Shown piece by piece: positions 7,869 to 14,269 of a stretch of DNA of 17,040 nucleotides. The notes under the pieces were generated by a model. The model had not been told where the DNA came from. It was given only the letters and a program-made list of their open reading frames with translations, and searched no databases. How positions within the stretch are numbered: position 1 is the stretch's first letter; every line of letters begins with the position of its first letter. The translations under genes were made by a program, and so were the position numbers. Origin of the DNA: Tolypothrix sp. NIES-4075 (GTDB lineage: Bacteria; Cyanobacteriota; Cyanobacteriia; Cyanobacteriales; Nostocaceae); contig NZ_BDUC01000034.1 of assembly GCF_002218085.1 (NCBI RefSeq), forward strand, positions 1 through 17,040. The letters are read 5' to 3'.

Positions 7869-7934
7869 ATGAACTCGTTTATCGAAACTGACCTTGAGCG
7901 ATTATTTCCACTTATTTACAGCTGGATTTTGTGA
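7869..7934 (+). CDS. very short open frame (21 aa), possible gene-start remnant
   Basis: MNSFIETDLERLFPLIYSWI plus one residue, preceded by AAGGAAAC about 6 bases before the ATG and starting 14 bases after the DsbA-like stop. The aromatic/acidic composition resembles the beginning of a folded domain. Given how many truncated gene starts occur in this window, it may be another one. No family recognised. Confidence 0.25.
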   Translation: MNSFIETDLERLFPLIYSWIL

Positions 7935-8008
7935 AGGCGATCGCACCTACCTTCACACTACCCCTACCAATTAACTTCCTGTCAATTTACAAAGAGGAAA
8001 ATTAAGTT

Positions 8009-8674
8009 ATGAATTCTGTTGAAACTCTAGAAGAGATGAATTTGATTAAAGGTTACTGGGATAAGACGTACTCTCCGAGTCACCCTTTCGACCACGCAAC
8101 ATTAGGCATTGCTTTTAGTGGATGGGCTAATCCAGATAAGGCTTTATCAGATAGTGCCGAAATCAAAAACAGGTTGGTGGGTCATAAATACATTTCCTTA
8201 GGCGGAGGAAATAATAATGGCTCATTCACTCAGGAAATTCTTCATTCGATTATTACTCACATTAAAAATGGCAAATTCTCCGATTATAGGGGTATTGCTT
8301 TTGATATCGAAGAGGGCGAAGCTAACCTTACCTCACATTTTGAACACGCTTTTACTGCTGCCAAAAACAAAAATTTGAAAGTTTTGGTTACGACTAGCCA
8401 CTCAGCCCCTTACGGAATTCCTGACGCACAGATGATGATGAAAAACTTCTTTAGGAACGAGAATATAGACTATCTTTCTCCACAACTATACACTTCTGGA
8501 ACGGAGACTGAAAACGACTTCCAAACAAGCCAAGGAGTATCTTGGGAGGATTACGCACACAGTAAACCTGCTATAGTTCCGAGCATTGTACAAGCTAATA
8601 TGTACCACGACGCAAAAAATCGATTCTCCAGACATCAAGTAAACACAAAGGGGTTTATTCAATGGGCAAACTAA
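8009..8674 (+). CDS. GH18-like (chitinase-fold) protein (221 aa)
   Basis: GH18 enzymes cleave beta-1,4-GlcNAc chains; several relatives only bind them. Visible landmarks are KYISLGGGN (60-68, the SxGG strand), YRGIAFDIEEGE (93-104, equivalent to DGxDxDxE) and YLSPQLY (155-161, the strand-6 region with its Tyr). The last Asp (D99) and catalytic Glu (E101) of the motif are present, but the two earlier Asp positions are R94 and A97, so activity may be altered. At 221 residues it is short for a complete TIM barrel, and an N-terminal strand may be minimal. No signal peptide; it begins MNSVETLEEMNLIKGYWDKT. AGAGGA lies about 11 bases before the ATG. It is first of five same-strand PR-like genes. 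Confidence 0.65.
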   Translation: MNSVETLEEMNLIKGYWDKTYSPSHPFDHATLGIAFSGWANPDKALSDSAEIKNRLVGHKYISLGGGNNNGSFTQEILHSIITHIKNGKFSDYRGIAFDIEEGEANLTSHFEHAFTAAKNKNLKVLVTTSHSAPYGIPDAQMMMKNFFRNENIDYLSPQLYTSGTETENDFQTSQGVSWEDYAHSKPAIVPSIVQANMYHDAKNRFSRHQVNTKGFIQWAN

Positions 8675-9109
8675 AGTTAAATAAAGGCATCCGTCAGCGG
8701 AAATTTTAAGGCGTAAGCCACTAACTTTAATCAAACGCCTCGCAATAACGGACGCCGAAATATTCTCAGCCTCAACTATCGCGAAATTGGCATTGGGTAT
8801 GCCTTTAACGATGCCTCTCAGGACGAATGGCACTAAGACTCATGTGAAACCTAGTCTGGGCAGGGTGTTAGAAGTGGCGCAACGGGTGTAGTTTTAATCA
8901 ACATTCATCTCTAACAGATGAAACAAAGGTTATTTCTTCATTCCCCACACCTCACATTCCAAAACCAGTAATATTAATGATTTCTGCTTATCTTAGTGTC
9001 ATTCCGTCTCAGGACAAACACTACTAGACTGAGGATTTTAGTACACCTTCGTAAGTGTACTTTCAATTCAAAACATTCGGTCAAAACTCAAATTTCAAGG
9101 AAGAACATC
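8675..9109. other. long intergenic stretch containing a CAP-domain relic
   Basis: Apart from the relic at 8746-8836, I see no gene. There is no clear terminator after the GH18-like gene. The final 15 bases carry the AAGGAAG ribosome binding site of the next gene. Confidence 0.5.
8746..8836 (+). pseudogene. CAP/SCP-domain fragment (second CAP gene relic)
   Basis: One frame reads RRNILSLNYREIGIGYAFND then ASQDEWH and a stop. This matches the conserved hRxNIL...REIGVGY...W segment of bacterial YkwD-type CAP domains, a branch different from the PR-1-like gene at 10342. Only about 30 codons are recognisable. Confidence 0.5.
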
Positions 9110-10183
9110 ATGAAATTTTCATTTACCAACAATACGAAGGACAAATTCCCCTCAGATAAAATTCACTTTGTAATCACTGGTCTAAATGCATCGAACCAAA
9201 CTTGTCATCTTAACAAAAACGGTGATTTAGTTCCATGTCATGTTAGCGATAATAATGCACCAGGACATTTAACTAAAAAGGGGCAAAATTATGCTAATTA
9301 TTTACACACTATTAAGGAGGTTTCGGAAATAAAAGTTCCGCATATTCGTTCAGGTAGGGTTTATATTAGTCTCGGTTCACCGATATACTTACAAATCGCT
9401 GACGACAACACTATTATTCAACCGAATACGGGTAATCAATCTGACGCCAATGTAGACGTTTACTTTGATTGGATAGAGTTTACCTTTGATGATGCAGGCT
9501 TCCACGGCAATACTACTCAAGTAGACCAATTTGGATTTCCAATGGTCATGAAATTAAGCGGACCTAATGGTTCAAAAAAAGTTGGTATAACTGAATCAAG
9601 GAGTGCTTTATTCGATAAATATGCTAGTAATGTCCCAGCCCCATTTAAATCTTTGGTTCAGAAACCCTACAGAATAGTATCGCCATTTAAAGGGGATTTT
9701 GATAAAGGTGGTACTCACGCAAAATACTTCGATGATTACATTCACGATGTGTGGCAACATTACAAGACAAATAAACTTGAACTGAAAATGCCACAGGGAA
9801 CATTTATCGGAAAAGTAGAAGATAACGTTTTCATTTTTACCAGGGCAGATTCACCTAATCAAAAGTATAAAATACACTATCCAGAATCTCCGAATGTCTT
9901 TAAATGTGATGAAGAGTTTTCAAAAGGTGATGAGATTCAAAAGGCAATTCAAGCTCAAGTTGCCGCCATGTTTAACAGGCACATAGTCAAGAATCCAGCA
10001 GATAAATGTAAGCCTTCGGAATTCTATAAAAAAGATCCGGCTAATTTCTATGCTGAATTCTGGCATCATCATAGCATAGATAACAAAGCTTATGGATTCC
10101 CATTTGATGATGTGTGCGAGCAAAGCACTCTAATTGAACATCCAAATCCTCAAGAATTGGAGATAACTATAAATTGGGATTAA
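9110..10183 (+). CDS. GH64 beta-1,3-glucanase (357 aa)
   Basis: GH64 enzymes (laminaripentaose-producing type) cut beta-1,3-glucan and contain a thaumatin-like fold. The key segment is YFDWIEFTFDDAG then HGNTTQVDQFGFP: E123 and D139 are 16 residues apart, as for the catalytic Glu and Asp of characterised GH64 enzymes. Further family landmarks are SPFKGDFDKGGTHAKYFDDY, HDVWQHY, AAMFNRHI and NFYAEFWHHHSIDNKAYGFP. I start at 9110 because AAGGAAG lies 6 bases upstream; an in-frame ATG at 8996 would add a basic, non-signal-like 38 residues. No signal peptide, whereas known relatives are secreted. The gene is intact. It ends 81 bases before a strong hairpin. Confidence 0.85.
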   Translation: MKFSFTNNTKDKFPSDKIHFVITGLNASNQTCHLNKNGDLVPCHVSDNNAPGHLTKKGQNYANYLHTIKEVSEIKVPHIRSGRVYISLGSPIYLQIADDNTIIQPNTGNQSDANVDVYFDWIEFTFDDAGFHGNTTQVDQFGFPMVMKLSGPNGSKKVGITESRSALFDKYASNVPAPFKSLVQKPYRIVSPFKGDFDKGGTHAKYFDDYIHDVWQHYKTNKLELKMPQGTFIGKVEDNVFIFTRADSPNQKYKIHYPESPNVFKCDEEFSKGDEIQKAIQAQVAAMFNRHIVKNPADKCKPSEFYKKDPANFYAEFWHHHSIDNKAYGFPFDDVCEQSTLIEHPNPQELEITINWD

Positions 10184-10264
10184 GATATCCAGTTTCTGTT
10201 TAATCAGGTGGAAGTCTTTATGCCATAACCAACTTTAAAGTCGGTAATCACAGTGATCTAACGA

Positions 10265-10295
10265 GTTTAAATGTAGCTTATGGCTACATTTAAAC
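10265..10295 (+). terminator. perfect 13-bp hairpin after the GH64 gene
   Basis: GTTTAAATGTAGC and GCTACATTTAAAC pair exactly around a TTATG loop. No T-run follows, so intrinsic termination is uncertain; it may instead stabilise the upstream mRNA or be a protein-binding site before the CAP gene. Confidence 0.45.
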
Positions 10296-10341
10296 TGAGA
10301 ACAACAATCAACTTTCATTAAAGTTTCAAATAGTGTAAGCT

Positions 10342-10758
10342 ATGAAAATTAAAGCAATTTTAGCAGCACACAATAAGTACAGAGCCAAAGTAGATGTTCC
10401 ACCACTGGAATGGTCAGAAAATTTAGCAGCAAGCGCTCAAAAGTGGGCAAATCATTTGGCGGCAATAGGAAAATTGGAACATGGTAGCGCTGGAGAAAAC
10501 TTAGCAAGTGGTACGGCTGATGCTTATTCTGTAACTCAGCTAATAGATTTGTGGGGTCATGAAAAGAAGCATTTCAAAAACGGTATTTTTCCCGATGTTT
10601 CTACTACTGGACGTTGGGAGGACGTGGGTCATTATACTCAAGTTGTTTGGAGAAAAACAAGAAAAGTTGGATGTGGTTTAGCGAGGGGACATGGCAACGA
10701 TTTTCTTGTTTGTCACTACAATCCGGCAGGCAATGTTATCGGAGAAAAAGTTTTTTAG
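10342..10758 (+). CDS. CAP-domain (PR-1-like) protein (138 aa)
   Basis: This is almost exactly a CAP/SCP domain of the eukaryote-like PR-1/GAPR-1 branch. Seen are LAAHNKYRAKVDVPPLEWSE (7-26), GHYTQVVWRKTRKVGCG (96-112, CAP1 signature) and FLVCHYNPAGNVIGE (121-135, CAP2 signature). The cavity tetrad is complete: H47, E52, E74 and H97. Only two cysteines appear (C111, C124), as in GAPR-1-like proteins rather than the six-Cys plant PR-1. No signal peptide precedes the domain. CAP proteins bind sterols or lipids and many are antimicrobial; the role here is unknown. The ribosome binding site is weak (GTAAG). A relic of a sulfatase gene start follows its stop codon. Confidence 0.9.
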   Translation: MKIKAILAAHNKYRAKVDVPPLEWSENLAASAQKWANHLAAIGKLEHGSAGENLASGTADAYSVTQLIDLWGHEKKHFKNGIFPDVSTTGRWEDVGHYTQVVWRKTRKVGCGLARGHGNDFLVCHYNPAGNVIGEKVF

Positions 10759-10774
10759 TCTTGTAAATCAAGAG

Positions 10775-10977
10775 TTAAAAAGCAAAAAGTAAAAGGTAAA
10801 AGGTAAAAAGATAATCCCCATAAATAAATTTAGGGTATTTATTAAGGACATATTATTTCTCGTGCTATGCATCTCGAAATAAATGTTTTTATTTCATTCC
10901 ATAAATAAATGTAGGGGCTTGTGACCATTTTTCTTTTTCTTTCTTTTGCCTTTTAACTTTTTACTTTTGCCTTGTTC
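10775..10977. repeat. MITE-like palindromic A/T-rich insertion
   Basis: The left arm is rich in AAAAGGTAAAAAG-type words; the right arm carries the complementary CTTTTAACTTTTTACTTTTG. This form is common among cyanobacterial intergenic repeats. Its borders can be inferred because the flanking AATCAAGAG and GGTCATTTGATG are contiguous upstream of the sulfatase start at 12947 and nearly so at 14270. The insertion is therefore about 203 bases. No coding content. Confidence 0.6.
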
Positions 10978-10986
10978 GGTCATTTG

Positions 10987-11049
10987 ATGAAAACATCCAG
11001 TTTGAAAACAAAATTCTTTGTTCTAATGACTCCGCTCAACTTTTTTTAA
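10987..11049 (+). pseudogene. sulfatase gene start, relic 1 (20 codons)
   Basis: MKTSSLKTKFFVLM is nearly identical to the signal-peptide start of the sulfatase at 14270 (MKTSSLRTKFFALI), including the upstream ATTTGATG context. The frame then runs TPLNFF and stops. The GH17 gene begins 14 bases later. It could be translated as a tiny leader ahead of the GH17 gene, but a truncated duplicate is the simpler reading. Confidence 0.7.
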
Positions 11050-11063
11050 TTGAAGGTACTATT

Positions 11064-12044
11064 ATGTCTCAATTTCTCGGTGTTACCTTTGAACCTTATG
11101 TTGGTCATTGGAGAGGAACACCTCCAAATGCTAAAACCCCGCAGTGGGACTCTTACAGCCAGCAAGAGATTGTGGATATGCTAGAGGTGATTGCATCCAA
11201 GTTTACCAAAATCAGCACCTACAGTATGGGGTATGCCGAGTATTACCCACCGACAACGCCCTGGAATCAAGTTGATTCTAACTGTCATGTTGCAGTTGCT
11301 GCTGCCCATTTAAATAAGCGTCGTGGCAAAGTTGATATTAAGGTAGCTCAAGGTATTTATCAGCAGTCGAATCCACAACTGCAAGACGCAGAAATTCAAG
11401 CGGCTTTTTCTGCTGCTAGCGCCGCAAACGCTATTGTTTCCAAGACGGTCACTTCATTAATTTTTACTAATGAATATATCGTTGACGCGCAAACAACTAA
11501 TGCAGTCAACGAAATGATTGTAGCTAACAAGCAGAAATCTCATCACCTCGATCTCAAAGTTGGTGTCCGCTCGAATACCTTCCTTCATATTGCCAATCCA
11601 GACAGCCCATTTCATAAAGAGCTGAAGACGCTGATTCAAAACTGCGATTTTATTCAGTGCAATCTTTATCCTGAAGCAAACGCAGCCACTCCCCAAGAGG
11701 GTGTGCATGGGGTAAGCCAAGCTTTCAATAGGATTAAATCAGCAGTCGATAAAATCAACCCACAATGTGAGGTGATGATCGGCGAGACTGGCTGGCCTTC
11801 ACATGGAATCAGCTTCAACAAAACGGATAACAATGTGAAGAATCTTTTAGCATACTTTGAGGCGATCGATAAGTGGGCATCACAGCACCGTGTAATTACT
11901 TACTTGTTTGAAGCAATTGACGAACCTTGGAAAAGTGACCAGAACAAGCAAGATCCCCCTTGGCAAGGAGCCAATGGTGCTGAGGGACACTACGGTCTTT
12001 GGTTTCTCAATGACTCTGGTGGTTATACACACAAGCACGTTTAA
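11064..12044 (+). CDS. GH17 beta-1,3-glucanase-like protein (326 aa)
   Basis: GH17 contains plant PR-2 endo-beta-1,3-glucanases and fungal/bacterial glucanosyl enzymes. The signature EVMIGETGWPSHG is present, with nucleophile E241; the acid/base is E137 in IFTNEYIV. The barrel start FLGVTFEPY, the TYSMGY strand and the C-terminal LFEAIDEPWK and GHYGLWFL also match. It should hydrolyse or rearrange beta-1,3-glucan. No signal peptide (begins MSQFLGVTFEPYVGHWRG), which is unusual since relatives are secreted or surface-bound. AAGGT precedes the ATG. The LysM-3D gene follows after 27 bases with its own GGAGG, so the two are probably co-transcribed. Confidence 0.88.
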   Translation: MSQFLGVTFEPYVGHWRGTPPNAKTPQWDSYSQQEIVDMLEVIASKFTKISTYSMGYAEYYPPTTPWNQVDSNCHVAVAAAHLNKRRGKVDIKVAQGIYQQSNPQLQDAEIQAAFSAASAANAIVSKTVTSLIFTNEYIVDAQTTNAVNEMIVANKQKSHHLDLKVGVRSNTFLHIANPDSPFHKELKTLIQNCDFIQCNLYPEANAATPQEGVHGVSQAFNRIKSAVDKINPQCEVMIGETGWPSHGISFNKTDNNVKNLLAYFEAIDKWASQHRVITYLFEAIDEPWKSDQNKQDPPWQGANGAEGHYGLWFLNDSGGYTHKHV

Positions 12045-12071
12045 CAACAAACACAAACATGGAGGTCATTT

Positions 12072-12605
12072 ATGTCTTGTCAATCAGGTAGTTCATATAT
12101 CGTTAAGTCTGGAGATACGCTTTATACCATTGCCGAGCAACAATTGGGTGATGGCGATCGCTCGAATGAAATCAAGAACCCAGATGGTAGCGCACCCAAT
12201 GCTAGCAGTTTGCAGCCCGGTCAGGAACTCTGCCTTCCTGAGGAGTCTGATCTCACTTCCGATCATCATAGGCACTTAAATCTAGAAGCTACATTTTACA
12301 GCAGAGAAGAAACACAGTGTCATCCACCCGCGACAGGTGTACATGGAGTTACATTGCGACAAGCGCTTGCAGGTGAAAAGACTCCACCATGTGGTTCAGG
12401 TATTGGGCGTCTACAGTGCGCGGTAGACCCAGATGTTATTCCTCTTCACAAAAAATTCACCTTGATACTTTGGAATGGCAAGCACGTAAAGGCTGTTGCA
12501 CTAGATACGGGTACAGCAATTAAAGGTCATATTATTGACATATTTGTCGATACAAACGCTGAGGCAATCAATCTAGGTAGAAAGCATGTTAAGGCAATTC
12601 TTTGA
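12072..12605 (+). CDS. LysM plus 3D-domain (double-psi barrel) protein (177 aa)
   Basis: Residues 8-55 form a LysM domain (SYIVKSGDTLYTIAEQQLGD ... LQPGQELCLP), which binds GlcNAc-containing glycans such as peptidoglycan or chitin. Residues 115-177 form a 3D domain, named for its three aspartates, here D119, D145 and D156 (AVDPDVIPL, LDTGTAIKGHIIDIFVD). The 3D domain has the double-psi beta-barrel fold shared with MltA lytic transglycosylases, RlpA, expansins and plant barwin/PR-4. The linker holds His and Cys residues (C83, C107, C116). No signal peptide. GGAGG lies 7 bases before the ATG. It probably targets a polysaccharide wall; whether it cuts or only loosens it is unknown. Confidence 0.85.
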   Translation: MSCQSGSSYIVKSGDTLYTIAEQQLGDGDRSNEIKNPDGSAPNASSLQPGQELCLPEESDLTSDHHRHLNLEATFYSREETQCHPPATGVHGVTLRQALAGEKTPPCGSGIGRLQCAVDPDVIPLHKKFTLILWNGKHVKAVALDTGTAIKGHIIDIFVDTNAEAINLGRKHVKAIL

Positions 12606-12620
12606 TATGCGATCGCATAT
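12605..12620. other. 16-base palindrome around a HIP1 octamer at a stop codon
   Basis: ATATGCGATCGCATAT is a perfect palindrome overlapping the last base of the LysM-3D stop codon. It contains HIP1. It could form a small hairpin but lacks a T-run. Confidence 0.4.
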
Positions 12621-12743
12621 TAAGGAGCCAGTGCTTCGTCCTTTTTCCCCGGAACTAAAGGTACAAAGTATCCAAAATCAAAAAATCTTACTAAATGGAG
12701 AGTAAGGGCGATAACATCTACTGCGATCGCCGTGAAGATGTAG

Positions 12744-12890
12744 CCAGAAGGCGATCGCGTCGCAGCGGTTTACGGGGCTAACTATGATCGCTTGGTACAG
12801 ATCAAGCAGCGGTACGGTCCTGAGAACATTTTCCATCTCAACTGGAACATCAAACAAGGTACGAGCAGTAACTCCAAAGCCCAGCCATAG
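12744..12890 (+). pseudogene. C-terminal tail of a berberine-bridge (BBE)-type FAD oxidase, copy 1
   Basis: The frame reads EGDRVAAVYGANYDRLVQIK then QRYGPENIFHLNWNIK, the typical end of FAD-linked oxidases with a BBE domain (G.NY.RL..IK..YDP.N.F..N.NI). A stop lies directly before it and no FAD-binding domain precedes it, so only the tail survives. About 15 unrelated residues follow before the stop at 12890. A second copy of the tail is at 16560. Confidence 0.65.
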
Positions 12891-12946
12891 TCGAAGATTT
12901 ACGAGAAAACTTGCAAGGAGTAGCAAACTAATCAAGAGGTCATTTG

Positions 12947-13132
12947 ATGCAAACATCCAGTTTGAGAGCAAAGATATTTGTTCTAATCACAATCGGTATT
13001 TTGGTCGTCAATGTGCTAGTCTCAGCACCCCAAAAAGCTTTAGCGCAGACCAGTAAACCCAATATCCTTTTCATCCTAATGGATGACATGGACGCTGACA
13101 CGATCAACAAACCGATCGTTCAGTTCCTGTAG
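12947..13132 (+). pseudogene. sulfatase gene start, relic 2 (61 codons)
   Basis: The frame encodes a complete signal peptide (MQTSSLRAKIFVLITIGILV, cleavage expected near ALA-Q) followed by TSKPNILFILMDDMDADTIN. It diverges from the intact sulfatase at 14270 right after DTIN and stops 8 residues later. It retains the first metal-binding Asp pair but not the CxPSR modification site, so it cannot be active. A secreted peptide of about 28 residues could still be made. GAGGT lies before the start. Confidence 0.75.
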
Positions 13133-13174
13133 TCCTAAATTGTGACCTACGAAAGTAGCATTCTGGAGGTTCAA

Positions 13175-13633
13175 ATGCATCATTCTCATGTCATTCCGGT
13201 ACTGCAATCGCCGCAGCACTTTCGGGCTTATCGCATCAGCCCAGACAGCACGAATCGGTTAGCGATCATCTTTGACCCCACCATCGCCCATTTCTCGCTC
13301 ACTTACTGCATTGAAATTTTTGATGTGGGTGGAAAAACACCTCCGAATCGGCATCAATTTGCGATCGAGACGTTTTTTGTCCTCAAAGGCGAAGGTATCG
13401 CCATGTGTGATGGTGAAGAAGTAGCGCTGCACTCTGGTGATGCCTTGCTCGTGCCGCCGACTGGAGTACATGAAATTCGCAATACTGGAACAGAGCGACT
13501 GTATACGCTAACAGTGATGGTTCCCAACGAAAACTTTGCTGAACTGATTCGGAGCGGCGTTCCGGTCGAACTCGATGCCGAGGATCTAGCCGTGCTGCAA
13601 CGTAAGCCAGTATCCCCACAAGTTAATACTTGA
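13175..13633 (+). CDS. cupin-domain protein (152 aa)
   Basis: This is a small single-domain cupin. Motif 2 is textbook (GDALLVPPTGVHEIRNTG, about residues 89-106). Motif 1 is partly degenerate (GKTPPNRHQFAIETFFVLKG): one of the two usual histidines is Phe, leaving H, E and the motif-2 H as possible metal ligands. Substrate unknown; small cupins range from dioxygenases and isomerases to sugar binders. GGAGG lies 7 bases before the ATG at 13175, which I prefer to the upstream in-frame start at 13142. It follows a sulfatase relic and precedes a second, broken cupin. No signal peptide. Confidence 0.75.
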   Translation: MHHSHVIPVLQSPQHFRAYRISPDSTNRLAIIFDPTIAHFSLTYCIEIFDVGGKTPPNRHQFAIETFFVLKGEGIAMCDGEEVALHSGDALLVPPTGVHEIRNTGTERLYTLTVMVPNENFAELIRSGVPVELDAEDLAVLQRKPVSPQVNT

Positions 13634-13692
13634 TTAACGTTCAGACTACTCTGTTCTATCCTTCGGTAAGGAGTATTACTCACTAAACACTC

Positions 13693-13968
13693 ATGTTTAT
13701 CCAAAAACTACAGTCGTGTCCAGAATTCATTGCAGGTGACAATACCATTCTCCGAGAATTGTTACATCCCGATAAACAACCCTTAGCGCTGCGATACAGC
13801 CTTGCTCATACAATCGTGCCTGTTGGCGAAACCTCAACGCCGCATTCGCTGCTCGGCACTTCAGAAGTGTATTACATCTTGACGGGCAACGGTGAGATGT
13901 TCATCAATGACGACTCTCAACCTGTCGAACCTGGAGATACCAGGTACACTGCCCGTTGTCGGCGCTGA
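13693..13968 (+). pseudogene. second cupin gene, truncated in the barrel
   Basis: The product begins MFIQKLQSCPEFIAGDNTIL and contains cupin motif 1 (PHSLLGTSEVYYILTGNGEM). It breaks at QPVEPGDT, exactly where motif 2 should start, and then reads unrelated YTARCRR and stop. The remaining half-barrel should not fold into an active cupin. The junction at about 13941 leads into a different gene's tail in another frame. Confidence 0.7.
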
Positions 13969-14041
13969 GTGTGCGCGGAAGTTGCTCGATCCGAACTTGC
14001 CTTCAAACGCACTGATTGATCTCGCCAGCGATCGCGACTAA
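13943..14041 (+). pseudogene. C-terminal fragment of an unidentified enzyme joined to the broken cupin
   Basis: In the frame offset from the cupin, the sequence reads GTLPVVGAECARKLLDPNLP then SNALIDLASDRD and TAA. It looks like a genuine protein C-terminus (small residues, ARKLLDP, short polar tail). I do not recognise the family. The junction suggests a deletion that fused two genes out of frame. Confidence 0.4.
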
Positions 14042-14148
14042 TGCATAGCACTTAGTCGCATCTTTCGCAAGCAAAACAGTGAAAGAAAGTAGAGCCTTGC
14101 ATATTAGCAACAGATGTACAACAGTATCAATCAATTGAAGGGAAAATC

Positions 14149-14253
14149 ATCAGCTGTAAAACAGGTAGTTCATACATCATCAAAACGGGAGAGCAGATAA
14201 AAGTTTGGTTTTTACCATACCCAAAGCCAAAAAATGAAACTCTGACATTGTAA
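14149..14253 (+). pseudogene. relic of the LysM gene start
   Basis: ISCKTGSSYIIKTGE parallels the start of the LysM-3D protein (MSCQSGSSYIVKSGD), with the ATG replaced by ATC. Similarity ends after about 15 codons; the frame continues with unrelated residues to a stop at 14253. The intact sulfatase starts 17 bases later. Confidence 0.6.
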
Positions 14254-14269
14254 ATCAAGAGGTAATTTC

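Noticed and set aside
8486..8833. Minus-strand open frame of 115 codons
   Set aside because: It is antisense to the GH18-like gene and to the CAP relic, with no recognisable family and no ribosome binding site.
12678..12971. Minus-strand frame of 97 codons
   Set aside because: It is antisense to the BBE tail and sulfatase relic, which have recognisable protein similarity in the other strand.
13354..13704. Long minus-strand frames opposite the cupin gene
   Set aside because: Ser/Arg-rich shadow of the cupin; the plus strand has clear cupin motifs and a ribosome binding site.
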